Source of the DNA: Trebonia sp964581815
GTDB taxonomy: Bacteria > Actinomycetota > Actinomycetes > Streptosporangiales > Streptosporangiaceae
NCBI GenBank assembly: GCA_964581815.1
Contig: CAZORE010000017.1
Span: 18,609-82,608, forward strand
Length of the DNA: 64,000 bases
Reading direction: 5' to 3'
Under the pieces are notes generated by a model. That model had not been told where the DNA came from. It saw only the letters and a program-made list of their open reading frames with translations, and ran no database searches. Below are positions 1 to 8,886 of the stretch, piece after piece. The stretch's first letter is position 1, and each line of letters opens with the position of its first letter. The position numbers and the translations under genes are program-made.

Positions 1-158
1 CCGGGTAAGGCTGGTCTCCCGCCAGATGGCCGTAAACGAGCGGGCCCGCCAATCTGTGCTCGTGCACATGTCCGTACGTCCAGCCAAGCTGTAACGTCGC
101 TTTGCTAGCCCAGGCGGGCCGATCCCGCCGACGCGGCGAGACCTGGCGGAGGATCGTG

Positions 159-1567
159 ATGACCATCTCCAAGCCGCCCGCGGCGCAGGCCGCCCGTGGC
201 ACTGCGGCGCAGGCCGCCCNNNNNNNNNNNNNNNNNNNNNNNNNNNNNNNNNNNNNNNNNNNNNNNNNNNNNNNNNNNNNNNNNNNNNNNNNNNNNNNNN
301 NNNNNNNNNNNNNNNNNNNGCGGCGCAGGCCGCCCGTGGCACTGCGGCGCAGGCCGCCCATGGCACCGCGGCCGCGGCCGCCGATGGCGCGGGCGCTTCG
401 CTCGCCGGCCTCGCGCGGTCCCTCGAGCCGCTGATCAGGGAGCACGCGCAAGCCGTCGAGGAGGGGCGGATACCCGAGGAACTCGTGGCGGCGCTGTACG
501 ACTCCGGGGTGTTCCGGGCGATGCTCCCGCGGGAGGTCGGCGGCCTGGAGGCCGAGCCGGCGCAGTGGCTCGCGCTGATCGAGGAGCTGGCGCGGATCAG
601 CGCGTCGGTCGGGTGGCTGGCATTCATCAACTCAGGCGTGGGCCTGACGTTCCTTGACCCCGAGCGGTTCGAGCGTTTCCGCGTGCGAGCCGGCGGGCGG
701 CTGATCCTGGCGATGAGCCTGGGCCGGATCGGCGGGACGGCGATCCCGGTCGACGGCGGCTACCGGGTCAGCGGCCGGTGGCCGTTCGCGAGCGGTTCTC
801 CCTTCGCCACCTGGCTCGGCGGGATGTCGGCCGCCTGCGATCGTGACGGGTCACCGATCCGTGAAGCGGGCGGCCAGCCGCGCCGCCTGCTCGCGATCTG
901 GCCCGCCGACCAGGCCCGCCTCATCGACACCTGGGACGGCCTTGGCCTGCGCGGCACCGGAAGCGGCGATTTCGAGGTCGCCGATCTCTTCGTCCCTGAC
1001 GAGCAGGTCAACCCGGGGTTCTACGGTCCGCCGGCTTACGACCGCGCGCTTTTCCGTATCAAGGAAATGCCGGAAGCGGGCCACGGGGCGCACGCGCTCG
1101 GGATCGCGTCCGCCGCCCTGCACGCGTTCACGGACGCCGTCAACGCCAGGCCTGCCCCGGGGTCGGCCCGGCAGAGCGCGATGGGGCACGAGCAGGCGCA
1201 CCAGATCGCGTTCGCCCGGGCCGACGCCCTGGTCCGCGCCGCGCGGGCGCTGCTGCACGACACCGCGCGGGCCGCCTACCAGGACGCGAGCGCCCACCCT
1301 GAGCTGTCCCTCGAGCTGCGGGTCCGGCTGCGCGAGGCGAACATCTTCGCGGTCCGGGCGGCGAAAGAGGCGGTGGGGCTCATCTTCGACATGGCCGGAT
1401 CGGGTGCCGTGTACCGCGGCCGCCCGATCGAGCAGGCGTTCCGCGATATCAGCACCGCGGCCAACCACACCAACTACCTGGAAACGGCGTACACCGCGAT
1501 CGGCTCCTACTACCTGACCAGGGACCGCGACGAGGGGCCCGATATCGCCGGACGGCCGTTCTTCTGA
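159..1567 (+). CDS. Acyl-CoA dehydrogenase-fold flavin monooxygenase (HsaA/DszC-like), crossing an assembly gap
   Basis: The C-terminal 360 residues have the acyl-CoA dehydrogenase fold of flavin-dependent hydroxylases (HsaA, DszC, HpaB-like group), which use reduced flavin from a partner reductase to oxygenate small aromatic or heterocyclic substrates. Visible are the N-terminal helical segment (LIREHAQAVEEGRIPEELV), the middle beta domain, and a C-terminal helical domain ending IEQAFRDISTAANH. The start is the ATG at 159, preceded by GGAGG at 148-152 with ideal spacing; its frame is shifted relative to the part after the N run. If the two identical 40-bp gap edges are overlapped, the frame becomes continuous and gives about 422 residues, the normal family size. 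No flavin reductase is adjacent. A second family member lies at 11993-13288. Substrate unknown. Confidence 0.85.
180..359. repeat. Identical 40-bp sequence on both edges of the gap (180-219 and 320-359)
   Basis: Bases 180-219 are identical to 320-359. Each copy holds 1.67 units of a 24-bp repeat encoding roughly AAQAARGT. The copies are 140 bp apart; merging them removes 140 bp and joins frame 3 before the gap to frame 2 after it, restoring the monooxygenase reading frame. The simplest reading is that two contigs end in the same sequence and were scaffolded without being merged. Extra 24-bp units in the gap would also keep the frame. Confidence 0.85.
220..319. other. Assembly gap of 100 N
   Basis: Exactly 100 unknown bases, the usual placeholder for a gap of unknown size. 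It falls in the Ala/Gln-rich N-terminal coding region of the monooxygenase gene, at a GC-rich repeat, so it is more likely an assembly artefact than a biological insertion. Confidence 0.95.
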
Positions 1568-1703
1568 TACCTGCCTCGGTGGTCGCCTGGTCGACACTGA
1601 CGAGTTCGAGTGTGCACCGTTCATCCGTGACCGGGATTTCGCTAAGCTGGCACATCCGTACGGAAAGGCGACAGGGACTTCCCGGTTATCCCGACAGTGG
1701 AAG

Positions 1704-2879
1704 ATGATGGCGAATAGTGCGGAGCGGTCGCGGGTTCTGCTGGTCGAAGACGACGACGGCGACGCTTTCCTTGTCGAGGAACTGCTCCACGAGGCGGACG
1801 CCGGCCTGCAGGTGCAGCGAGCCCGGCGGCTTGCCGACGCCATGCGGCTGGCTCCCGGTGCTGATTGCGTACTGCTCGACCTGGGACTGCCGGACTCACG
1901 GGGCATCGACGGGCTGCAACGGCTGCTGCGGCAGCACCCGGACGCGGCGGTGGTGGTGCTGACCGGCCTGGAGGGCGAGTACCTCGGCGAGCAGGCGGTC
2001 CGCGCGGGAGCGCAGGACTACCTGGTCAAGGGTGAGGTGACCGGGAAGCTGCTGCACCGGGTGATCAGGTACGCGATACAGCGCCGGCGCTGGGACGAAG
2101 CCCAGCGGCAGTTGCTGCTCGCGCAGGCGAGCGCACAGGAGAACGCCAGGCTCGAGCGCGGGCTGCTTCCCTTCCCGGTGCTCCGCGACGCGCGGCTGAG
2201 CGTGGCGACACGCTACCGGGCGGGCGGCAAGCAGCGGCTGCTCGGCGGCGACTTCTACGACGTCGTGCAGACGCCCGATGGCTGGGTGCACGCCCTGATT
2301 GGCGACGTCTGCGGGCACGGGCCTGCCGAGGCCGCACTCGGCGTCTGCCTGCGGGTGGCGTGGCGGGCGCTGACCCTGGCCGGCCAGGCGCCGTCGGACG
2401 CGCTGTCCGCCGTCCAGCTCGTGCTCAGGCACGAGCAGCAGGTGGACGCCATGTTCGCCACGGTCTGCACGTTCTCCGTGGCACCGGACCGCCGCAGCGG
2501 CATCGTGCGGCTTGCGGGCCACCCGCCGCCCCTCCTTGTCACTCCCGGCCGGATCACCGAACTCAGCGGCCCGGTCTGCCCGCCCCCCGGGCTCAACGAC
2601 CAGGGAGAATGGCCCGGCCGCGAGGTAGAGCTTGGCGACCGCTGGTCCCTGCTGCTGTACACCGACGGCCTGATCGAGGGCCGGATCACCGGAAGCCCTT
2701 ACCGGCTGGGCAGCGAAGGGCTGATCGACCTGCTGCGCGACGCACTCGGCGCGCCGCCGTTCGACCCCGGCCGGGTCAGCGACGACAGGCTGCTGAGCCG
2801 GCTCATCGAGGAGGTACGCAACCTCAACAGCGGCGACCTCGACGACGACATCGCGATCCTCGCCCTGGGGTACGCGTGA
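1704..2879 (+). CDS. Response regulator with PP2C/SpoIIE (RsbU-type) serine phosphatase output
   Basis: 391 residues. Residues 10-125 are a receiver domain with acidic pocket E15/D16, phospho-acceptor D59 (VLLDLGLP), T87 and K109 (DYLVKG). A short helical linker leads to a SpoIIE-type PP2C phosphatase from about 175 to the end, with metal-binding motifs GGDFYD (D183), GDVCGHG, YTDGLIEG and a terminal DDDIAIL. Such proteins dephosphorylate anti-sigma-factor antagonists when their receiver is phosphorylated. The CHASE3 kinase gene starts 28 bases downstream on the same strand, so the kinase is the likely phospho-donor. No anti-sigma or antagonist gene is nearby, so the target must be encoded elsewhere. 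Confidence 0.9.
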   Translation: MMANSAERSRVLLVEDDDGDAFLVEELLHEADAGLQVQRARRLADAMRLAPGADCVLLDLGLPDSRGIDGLQRLLRQHPDAAVVVLTGLEGEYLGEQAVRAGAQDYLVKGEVTGKLLHRVIRYAIQRRRWDEAQRQLLLAQASAQENARLERGLLPFPVLRDARLSVATRYRAGGKQRLLGGDFYDVVQTPDGWVHALIGDVCGHGPAEAALGVCLRVAWRALTLAGQAPSDALSAVQLVLRHEQQVDAMFATVCTFSVAPDRRSGIVRLAGHPPPLLVTPGRITELSGPVCPPPGLNDQGEWPGREVELGDRWSLLLYTDGLIEGRITGSPYRLGSEGLIDLLRDALGAPPFDPGRVSDDRLLSRLIEEVRNLNSGDLDDDIAILALGYA

Positions 2880-2907
2880 CCGGGGCCGCGGCGGGGGCAG
2901 GCGCCTG

Positions 2908-4461
2908 ATGCTGTCCGCCACCTCGCCACCGTGGCCGCTCAGCCGGATTCTCGGCGTGATCGTCCTGGCCATGTCGCTGTTCTCGGTGGCGGCCATGGTC
3001 ACCGGCGGGCTTGCTCTCGCCCACGTCAACGACGAGCGGCAGCGGGTCGAGACCGTGATCGACCCGGCCGCGCTGGCGGCGCAGCAACTGTACAGCGCGC
3101 TGCTCAACCAGGAGACCGGCGTGCGCGGGTACGCGCTGAGCGGCGAGCCGAGTTTCCTCGCCCCCTACACTCAGGGCCTGCAAGCCCAGCAGGCGGCAGC
3201 CGGCCAGCTCCGCCCGCTCCTGCCGCAGTTGTCCGCGGCCAGCGCCGTGACATTGGAGCGGACGCTGACCCAGGCCAGCGACTGGCGCACGCGCTACGCG
3301 AACCCGAGCATCCAGGAAGTCCAGGCCGCGGGAAAGCCGGTCGTCAGCCCGGCCATCCTGGCCGGCAAGGCCGAGTTCGACGCCTTGCGCGTTAACCTGG
3401 CCGACTTCGAGTCAGCGGTGTCCAGTCAGCGGCAGCAGGCGCTGGGCTCGCTCGACCGCGCCTCGGCCGATCTCGAGGCAGCCCTGGCGGCCATCGCGAT
3501 CGGGCTGGTCGTGGTCGTCGTGGCGCTCGCTATCGTGCTGCGCGTCACTGCCATCCGCCCGGTGCACGTGCTCGCCGCGCAGGCACGGCGCGTCGCCGGC
3601 GGCGACTTCAGCCACGAGGTGACGCGAACCGGGCCACGCGAGATCCATGCGCTGGCCGCCGACGTGAACACCATGCGCGCCCGCATCCTGCGGGAGCTGA
3701 CGGCTGTCCAGGAGGCGAATGACGCCCTCGCGGCGCACGCCGCTGACCTGCAGCGGTCCAACGCGGAACTCGAGCAGTTCGCCTACGTCGCGTCGCACGA
3801 CCTGCAGGAGCCGCTGCGGAAGGTCACCAGCTTCTGCCAGCTGCTGCAGCGCCGCTACCGCGGCCAGCTCGATGAGAAGGCCGACCAGTACATCGAGTTC
3901 GCCGTGGACGGCGCCAAGCGGATGCAGGTGCTGATCAACGACCTGCTCGCGTTCAGCAGAGTGGGCCGGGCCGCGGTCGAGCTCAGCCCGGTAGACTGCG
4001 GCGCCGCGCTGGCGGCGGCGACGGCGAACCTGTCCGACCAGATCGCCCAGGCCGGTGCCGTCATCGAGTACGGTCCGCTGCCGGCCGTGCGGGCGCAGCC
4101 CGCGCTGATGACCGCGGTCTTCCAGAACCTGATCGGCAACGCGCTGAAGTTCAGGGGCGATCGGCCGGTGCACGTCGCCGTCACCGCCGAGCGTGCGGAC
4201 GCGTTCTGGTTGTTTTCCGTCGCCGACAACGGAATCGGTATCGAGCCGCAGTATGCTGACCGGATTTTCCTTATCTTCCAGCGCTTGCACGACAAGACGG
4301 CGTACCCGGGCACCGGGATCGGCCTTGCCATGTGCCGGAAGATCGTCGAGTACTTCGGCGGCCGCATCTGGCTGGACACCAGCGCCGTGGACGGGGCCAG
4401 GTTCTGCTTTACCGTGCCCGCGGTTCCCGAGAACGAGGAGACACATGGCCTATCCGGATGA
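2908..4461 (+). CDS. CHASE3-domain membrane sensor histidine kinase
   Basis: 517 residues. A first membrane helix lies at about 12-34, followed by a CHASE3-type extracytoplasmic helical domain (NQETGVRGYALSGEPSFLAP is its hallmark), a second membrane helix around 190-213, a HAMP linker, a HisKA domain with phospho-histidine H297 in YVASHDLQEPLRKV, and a HATPase domain with an N box (NLIGNALKF), DNGIGI and GTGIGLAMC. The dimerisation and catalytic region resembles Cph1/phytochrome-type kinases, which normally pair with Rcp1-like receivers; just such a receiver overlaps the end of this gene by 17 bases. The kinase sits between two receiver-containing proteins. CHASE3 ligands are mostly unknown. 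Confidence 0.93.
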   Translation: MLSATSPPWPLSRILGVIVLAMSLFSVAAMVTGGLALAHVNDERQRVETVIDPAALAAQQLYSALLNQETGVRGYALSGEPSFLAPYTQGLQAQQAAAGQLRPLLPQLSAASAVTLERTLTQASDWRTRYANPSIQEVQAAGKPVVSPAILAGKAEFDALRVNLADFESAVSSQRQQALGSLDRASADLEAALAAIAIGLVVVVVALAIVLRVTAIRPVHVLAAQARRVAGGDFSHEVTRTGPREIHALAADVNTMRARILRELTAVQEANDALAAHAADLQRSNAELEQFAYVASHDLQEPLRKVTSFCQLLQRRYRGQLDEKADQYIEFAVDGAKRMQVLINDLLAFSRVGRAAVELSPVDCGAALAAATANLSDQIAQAGAVIEYGPLPAVRAQPALMTAVFQNLIGNALKFRGDRPVHVAVTAERADAFWLFSVADNGIGIEPQYADRIFLIFQRLHDKTAYPGTGIGLAMCRKIVEYFGGRIWLDTSAVDGARFCFTVPAVPENEETHGLSG

Positions 4462-4888
4462 TCCCAGGCTGGTCAATGTGCTGCTGGTGGAGGACGACGA
4501 GGGTGACGTCCTCATGACCAGGGAGGCCTTCGAGTTCTACAAGGTACGCAATCCCTTGCACGTCGTATCCGACGGCGAGCAGGCCCTGCAGTTCGTGCGG
4601 CGGACCGGACCCTACGCCGACGCCCCACGGCCGGGACTGATCCTGCTTGACGTCAACCTCCCCCGGGTGAGCGGCCTTGAGGTCCTCGCCCAGCTGAAGC
4701 AGGACCCTGAGTTCAGGCTCATCCCGGTGGTCATGCTGACCACCTCGCAGGCCGAAGAGGACATCTTGCGCAGCTACAGCCTGCATGCCAACGCGTACGT
4801 GAGCAAGCCAGTGGACTTCGAGCAGTTCATGGCGGCGATCAGGCAGATCGACGATTTCTTCCTGAAACTGGTCCAGTTGCCGCGGTGA
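4445..4888 (+). CDS. Single-domain response regulator, Rcp1-like
   Basis: 147 residues consisting only of a receiver domain: E16/D17/D18 pocket, phospho-acceptor D69 (LILLDVNLPR), T99/T100 and K121 in YVSKPVDF. The long insertion after the second strand and the DFFL tail are typical of Rcp1-type receivers paired with phytochrome-like kinases. The ATG at 4445 lies inside the end of the kinase gene and follows GAGGAGA, so translation is probably coupled. With no output domain it may relay phosphate or act by protein contact, possibly on the PP2C protein two genes upstream. Confidence 0.92.
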   Translation: MAYPDDPRLVNVLLVEDDEGDVLMTREAFEFYKVRNPLHVVSDGEQALQFVRRTGPYADAPRPGLILLDVNLPRVSGLEVLAQLKQDPEFRLIPVVMLTTSQAEEDILRSYSLHANAYVSKPVDFEQFMAAIRQIDDFFLKLVQLPR

Positions 4889-4922
4889 CCGGCCGGCGGC
4901 CCGACGCGGACGCGACGTCGCG

Positions 4923-5519
4923 TTACTGGCCGACCCGGCCGTCGATCCGCTCGCGGAGCAGGTCGGCGTGGCCGATGTGCCGGGCGTACTCCTCGACCAT
5001 GTGCAGGATCACCTCGCGCAGCGCGACGGTGGAGCCGTCCTTCATCGGGCGGCGGACGCCGAGGTCCGGTGAGCCGTCAACGTACCGCTCCGCGAAGGCG
5101 ACCTCGTCGCGCCAGGACCGCCACGCCTCGTCCACCACCGCCGGCTCGGGTACCGCGCCCGCCCAGTCGGCGTCCGCGACGTCGTCCGACCAGTACCGCG
5201 GCGGCGCGTCGGCCTGGGCCATCACCTCGCGGAACCAGTGCCGCTCCACGTCGGCCATGTGCCGGACCAGGCCGAGCAGCGACATGGTGGAGGGCGGCAC
5301 CGAACGGCTGGCCAGCTGCTCCGCGTCGAGCCCGTCGCACTTCATCTCCAGCGACAGCCGGTAGGCGCGCAGGTAGTCGAGCAGCGTCTCCCGCTCGCCG
5401 TGCAGCTCGCCCGGTGCCGCGAACCGTGGGTCGGCCGCGGGATCCATCCACATATCGGAGGTCGGGCCGACCGCGTTCCAGCGTTCCGGCGGCGCGTCCC
5501 CCGTGCTCTGACTGGTCAT
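4923..5519 (-). CDS. DinB/DUF664-family protein (putative thiol-dependent transferase)
   Basis: 198 residues, four-helix DinB/YfiT fold. Histidines that form the metal site are seen in LLGLVRHMADVERHW and in the C-terminal MVEEYARHIGHADLLRERI, the DUF664 signature. Members in actinobacteria include mycothiol S-transferases, but many are uncharacterised. The frame is open upstream to 6035; that part overlaps the urocanase gene and has no family similarity, so the ATG at 5519 is chosen. It converges on the receiver gene at 4888. A second DUF664 protein lies at 57787-58281. Confidence 0.85.
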   Translation of the reverse strand: MTSQSTGDAPPERWNAVGPTSDMWMDPAADPRFAAPGELHGERETLLDYLRAYRLSLEMKCDGLDAEQLASRSVPPSTMSLLGLVRHMADVERHWFREVMAQADAPPRYWSDDVADADWAGAVPEPAVVDEAWRSWRDEVAFAERYVDGSPDLGVRRPMKDGSTVALREVILHMVEEYARHIGHADLLRERIDGRVGQ

Positions 5520-5667
5520 GCCCACTAGCCTTTCATCTCGTGCCCGGGCCGGCCAACCGGATTGCGAGGGGAACGGGGCTGGCCGTGGCCCAGGCTGCCG
5601 TTCCGGATGATCGTGACAGGCAGGCGCGGCCGTTAGCCGGGCCCGGTAAAGGGGGAGTCGACAAGGT

Positions 5668-7326
5668 ATGCAAGGTGCCAGAACAGTCCGCGCCCCGCGC
5701 GGCACCGTGCTCACGGCCCGGTCCTGGCAGACCGAGGCGCCGTTGCGCATGCTGATGAACAACCTCGACCCCGAGGTGGCCGAGCGCCCCGATGACCTGG
5801 TTGTGTACGGCGGCACTGGCCGGGCCGCGCGGTCCTGGCCGGCGTTCGACGCGATCGTCAGGACGCTGACCGAGCTGCGCGAGGACGAGACCATGCTCGT
5901 CCAGTCCGGCAAGCCGGTCGGCGTGATCCAGACCCACGAGTGGGCGCCCCGGGTGCTGATCGCCAACTCGAACCTGGTCGGCGACTGGGCGAACTGGCCG
6001 GAGTTCCGTCGCCTTGAGGCGGCCGGGCTGATCATGTACGGGCAGATGACCGCCGGGTCGTGGATCTACATCGGCACTCAGGGCATCTTGCAGGGCACCT
6101 ACGAGACATTCGCCGCCGTGGCGGCGAAACGGTTCGGCGGCACCCTGGCCGGCACGCTCACCGTGACCGGCGGGTGCGGCGGCATGGGCGGCGCGCAGCC
6201 GCTGGCGGTCACGCTGAACGACGGTGTCTGCCTGGTCGTCGACGTTGACCCGGCGCGGCTCGCCCGGCGGGTGGCGACCAGGTACCTCGACGTCGTCGCC
6301 GAAGACCTGGAGACCGCCCTGCGCCTGTGCCTGGCGGCCAGGAACGAGCGGACGGCGCTGTCCGTCGGCCTGGCCGGCAACTGCGCGCGGGTGCTGCCCG
6401 AGCTGCTGCGCCGCGGCGTCGAGGTGGACATCGTCACCGACCAGACCTCGGCGCACGACCCGCTGTCGTACCTGCCCGAGGACGTGTCGCTCGACGACTG
6501 GCCCGACTACGCGGACAAGAAGCCGTCGGAGTTCACCGAACGGGCGCGTGCTTCGATGGCCAGGCACGTCGAGGCCATGGTCGGCTTCCAGGACGCCGGC
6601 GCCGAGGTGTTCGACTACGGTAACTCGATCAGGGACGAGGCACGGCTCGGCGGCTACGGGCGGGCGTTCGCGTTCCCCGGGTTCGTCCCCGCGTACATCA
6701 GGCCGCTGTTCGCTGAGGGAAAGGGGCCGTTCCGCTGGGCGGCGCTGTCCGGCGACCCGGCCGACATCCGCGCCACCGACGAGACGGTGCTGTCGCTGTT
6801 CCCTGACCACGACCACCTGCACCGGTGGATCAGGGCGGCGCAGGAACGCGTCGCCTTCCAGGGCCTGCCCGCAAGGATCTGCTGGCTCGGCTACGGCGAG
6901 CGGGACACCGCCGGCCTGGCGTTCAACGACCTGGTCGCGTCCGGTGACGTCGGCGCGCCCATCGTCATCGGCCGCGACCACCTGGACGCCGGGTCGGTCG
7001 CCTCCCCCTACCGGGAGACCGAGTCGATGGCCGACGGCTCGGACGCGATCGCCGACTGGCCGGTGCTCAACGCGCTGACCTCCACCGCGTCCGGCGCGAC
7101 CTGGGTGTCGTTCCACCACGGCGGCGGCGTCGGCATCGGCCGGTCGCTGCACGCCGGGCAGGTGTGCGTGGCCGACGGCACCTCGCTCGCGGCGGCGAAG
7201 ATCGCCCGGGTGCTGTCCAACGACCCCGGCCTCGGCGTGCTGCGGCACATCGACTCCGGCGACGCCCCGTACGGCGAGGAGACCCTCGCCGCCTACCCAG
7301 AGGGCGGTGTCCGCCTGCCGTCCTAG
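5668..7326 (+). CDS. hutU: Urocanate hydratase
   Basis: 552 residues, full length for urocanase, the NAD-dependent second enzyme of histidine degradation (urocanate to 4-imidazolone-5-propionate). Clear motifs: SGKPVGVIQTHEWAPRV, MYGQMTAGSWIYIGTQGILQ, the NAD-binding GGCGGMGGAQPLAV, and ARICWLGYGER with the conserved cysteine (C405). An AAGGGGGAG ribosome site lies about 10 bases before the ATG at 5668. No hutH, hutI or formiminoglutamate gene is in the window, so the pathway is split in this genome. A GC hairpin at 7325-7345 follows at once. Confidence 0.96.
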   Translation: MQGARTVRAPRGTVLTARSWQTEAPLRMLMNNLDPEVAERPDDLVVYGGTGRAARSWPAFDAIVRTLTELREDETMLVQSGKPVGVIQTHEWAPRVLIANSNLVGDWANWPEFRRLEAAGLIMYGQMTAGSWIYIGTQGILQGTYETFAAVAAKRFGGTLAGTLTVTGGCGGMGGAQPLAVTLNDGVCLVVDVDPARLARRVATRYLDVVAEDLETALRLCLAARNERTALSVGLAGNCARVLPELLRRGVEVDIVTDQTSAHDPLSYLPEDVSLDDWPDYADKKPSEFTERARASMARHVEAMVGFQDAGAEVFDYGNSIRDEARLGGYGRAFAFPGFVPAYIRPLFAEGKGPFRWAALSGDPADIRATDETVLSLFPDHDHLHRWIRAAQERVAFQGLPARICWLGYGERDTAGLAFNDLVASGDVGAPIVIGRDHLDAGSVASPYRETESMADGSDAIADWPVLNALTSTASGATWVSFHHGGGVGIGRSLHAGQVCVADGTSLAAAKIARVLSNDPGLGVLRHIDSGDAPYGEETLAAYPEGGVRLPS

Positions 7327-7345
7327 CCGGCCGCCTCGGCCGGCT
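7325..7345 (+). terminator. Probable hutU terminator hairpin
   Basis: Perfect 9-bp inverted repeat AGCCGGCCG / CGGCCGGCT with a 3-base loop, beginning within the hutU stop codon. No U-run follows, which is common for actinobacterial terminators. Confidence 0.55.
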
Positions 7346-7407
7346 CATTACGCCAGCCGGTTCATTTACGCCAGTCTGAAATATTCCCTTTACAGACGGG
7401 ATAAATC

Positions 7408-8886
7408 ATGAACGCACGACGATACCTGCATGCATTCGCGCTTTCCATTCCTATTACCATGGCCGGCGCAGCCGCGGCGATGACACCCCCTCAGGCCATG
7501 GCGGAAATGAGTAACCTGGCCAGCGGAACATATCTGGGCGCGACGCCACTGGGCGTGAATGTGGGGCCCTCGGAAAAGCCGGACAGCAACCCCGCCGTTC
7601 GTCGCCGGATTGAAATCCGGATGCGGGCGCTCGGGGCTCCGACGTGGTTCAGGTACGGCGGCGGGGCGTGGGCAGACGCCTATGACTGGCAGACCAATGT
7701 CGATACCTACGCCGCGGCGCAGGCGAGGCTCCAGAGCAACGACTTCACGCTGGGACACCCGTACGCCAGCAATGCCCTGGATTACACGGACTTCCCCTCC
7801 TACATGGACGAGGTGCGCGCGGACGGTGCGCGGGGGATGGTGACGGTCAACTACGGGTCGGGCACGCCGCAGCTCGGCGCGGCCTGGGCGAGCTGGATCG
7901 TCGCCCATCATGCCCCGGTGACCGAGTTCAACATCGGGAACGAGCCCTATGGCTGCGGCGAGGTGAACTTCCCGATCACCACCCCGCCGGCCAACTACCC
8001 GTGGGAGCCGAACAGCCCGTACGACTGCCCGCAGCAAACCATGGGCTCCATCCCGGGAATGCAGCTGATCGCGCAGTCGTACATCGCGCACGCGCCAGCG
8101 TTCATGACCGCCATCAAGCAAGCCGACCCGGACGCGCTGATCGTCCTGCCGTACGCGATAAGCCCGCCCAGGAACTCCGGTTACGTCTGGAATGACGCGG
8201 TGATGCCCGCCCTGGCTAAGTATTACCAGGGAATCGATATCATCTGGTACCCGTCGTTCACGACCGTCCAGGCACCAGACGCGACAATCCTTTCCTACCT
8301 GTCGGACATCCCGGCCCGGGCGGCGGCGATCAAGGCGGACATCAGCCAGTACGCGCCCGGCAAGTTCTGGATGATCGGCGAGACGAACTCTTCGAACCAG
8401 GCCACGTTCACGCCGGACCGGCCGGTCGGCGCGGTGTTCGCCGCGGGCGACGCGTTGTCCTGGCTCGCGCAGGGGGCCGCGACCGTTGACTGGTGGTCCC
8501 AAGCCGACGCGCAGAACAGCGGCCCCCTGACCCACCCCAGCTACAGCCTGTTCAACGGCGCGGGAAACCCGCAGACGCCGTACTGGGGGTGGCTGCTCGC
8601 CTCGAAGCTGGCTCAGCCGGGCGCGCTGCTGAGCGTCGACACCGCCAACACGAGCGCGAATATCCTCGCGTTCGCCTCGACGCTGCCCGGCGGCCAGCAC
8701 GCCGAGGCATACGTCAACATCAGCACGACGGCGAGCCAGACGGTAACGTCCGCGCTCGGCTCGAAGCCGGGACGGCTCACCGAGTGGCAGTACAGCAACC
8801 AGCACCCCGCCATCGTCAACCGAGCGGCCAGGGCGGCCAGGAACCTGACCGTGCCACCGGAATCCGTGACCGTCCTTGAGAGATAG
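7408..8886 (+). CDS. Secreted glycoside-hydrolase-like protein (clan GH-A type TIM barrel)
   Basis: 492 residues with an N-terminal signal peptide (basic MNARR, hydrophobic core, AMAEM region). The body looks like a (beta/alpha)8 hydrolase of clan GH-A: the acid/base glutamate is probably E179 in FNIGNEPYG and the nucleophile E325 in WMIGETNSSN, 146 residues apart as expected for strands 4 and 7. A beta-sandwich-like C-terminal part follows (LPGGQHAEAYVNIS). The nearest known architecture seems to be GH79/GH51/GH30-like exo-hydrolases, but I cannot assign family or substrate. The leader upstream (7360-7400) is more AT-rich than its surroundings. The 3' end overlaps the convergent M20 gene by 71 bases. 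Confidence 0.7.
   Translation: MNARRYLHAFALSIPITMAGAAAAMTPPQAMAEMSNLASGTYLGATPLGVNVGPSEKPDSNPAVRRRIEIRMRALGAPTWFRYGGGAWADAYDWQTNVDTYAAAQARLQSNDFTLGHPYASNALDYTDFPSYMDEVRADGARGMVTVNYGSGTPQLGAAWASWIVAHHAPVTEFNIGNEPYGCGEVNFPITTPPANYPWEPNSPYDCPQQTMGSIPGMQLIAQSYIAHAPAFMTAIKQADPDALIVLPYAISPPRNSGYVWNDAVMPALAKYYQGIDIIWYPSFTTVQAPDATILSYLSDIPARAAAIKADISQYAPGKFWMIGETNSSNQATFTPDRPVGAVFAAGDALSWLAQGAATVDWWSQADAQNSGPLTHPSYSLFNGAGNPQTPYWGWLLASKLAQPGALLSVDTANTSANILAFASTLPGGQHAEAYVNISTTASQTVTSALGSKPGRLTEWQYSNQHPAIVNRAARAARNLTVPPESVTVLER

Noticed and set aside
1..158. Possible end of an upstream plus-strand gene (stop at 92-94) or the start of a minus-strand gene (ATG at 69)
   Set aside because: Both are about 30 codons, no recognisable domain, and codon bias does not separate them. 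I see nothing dependable in bases 1-158 except the ribosome site at 148-152.
4923..6035. One long minus-strand protein of 370 codons
   Set aside because: The part upstream of 5519 is antisense to urocanase, which has strong motifs on the plus strand. Only the DinB part is real.
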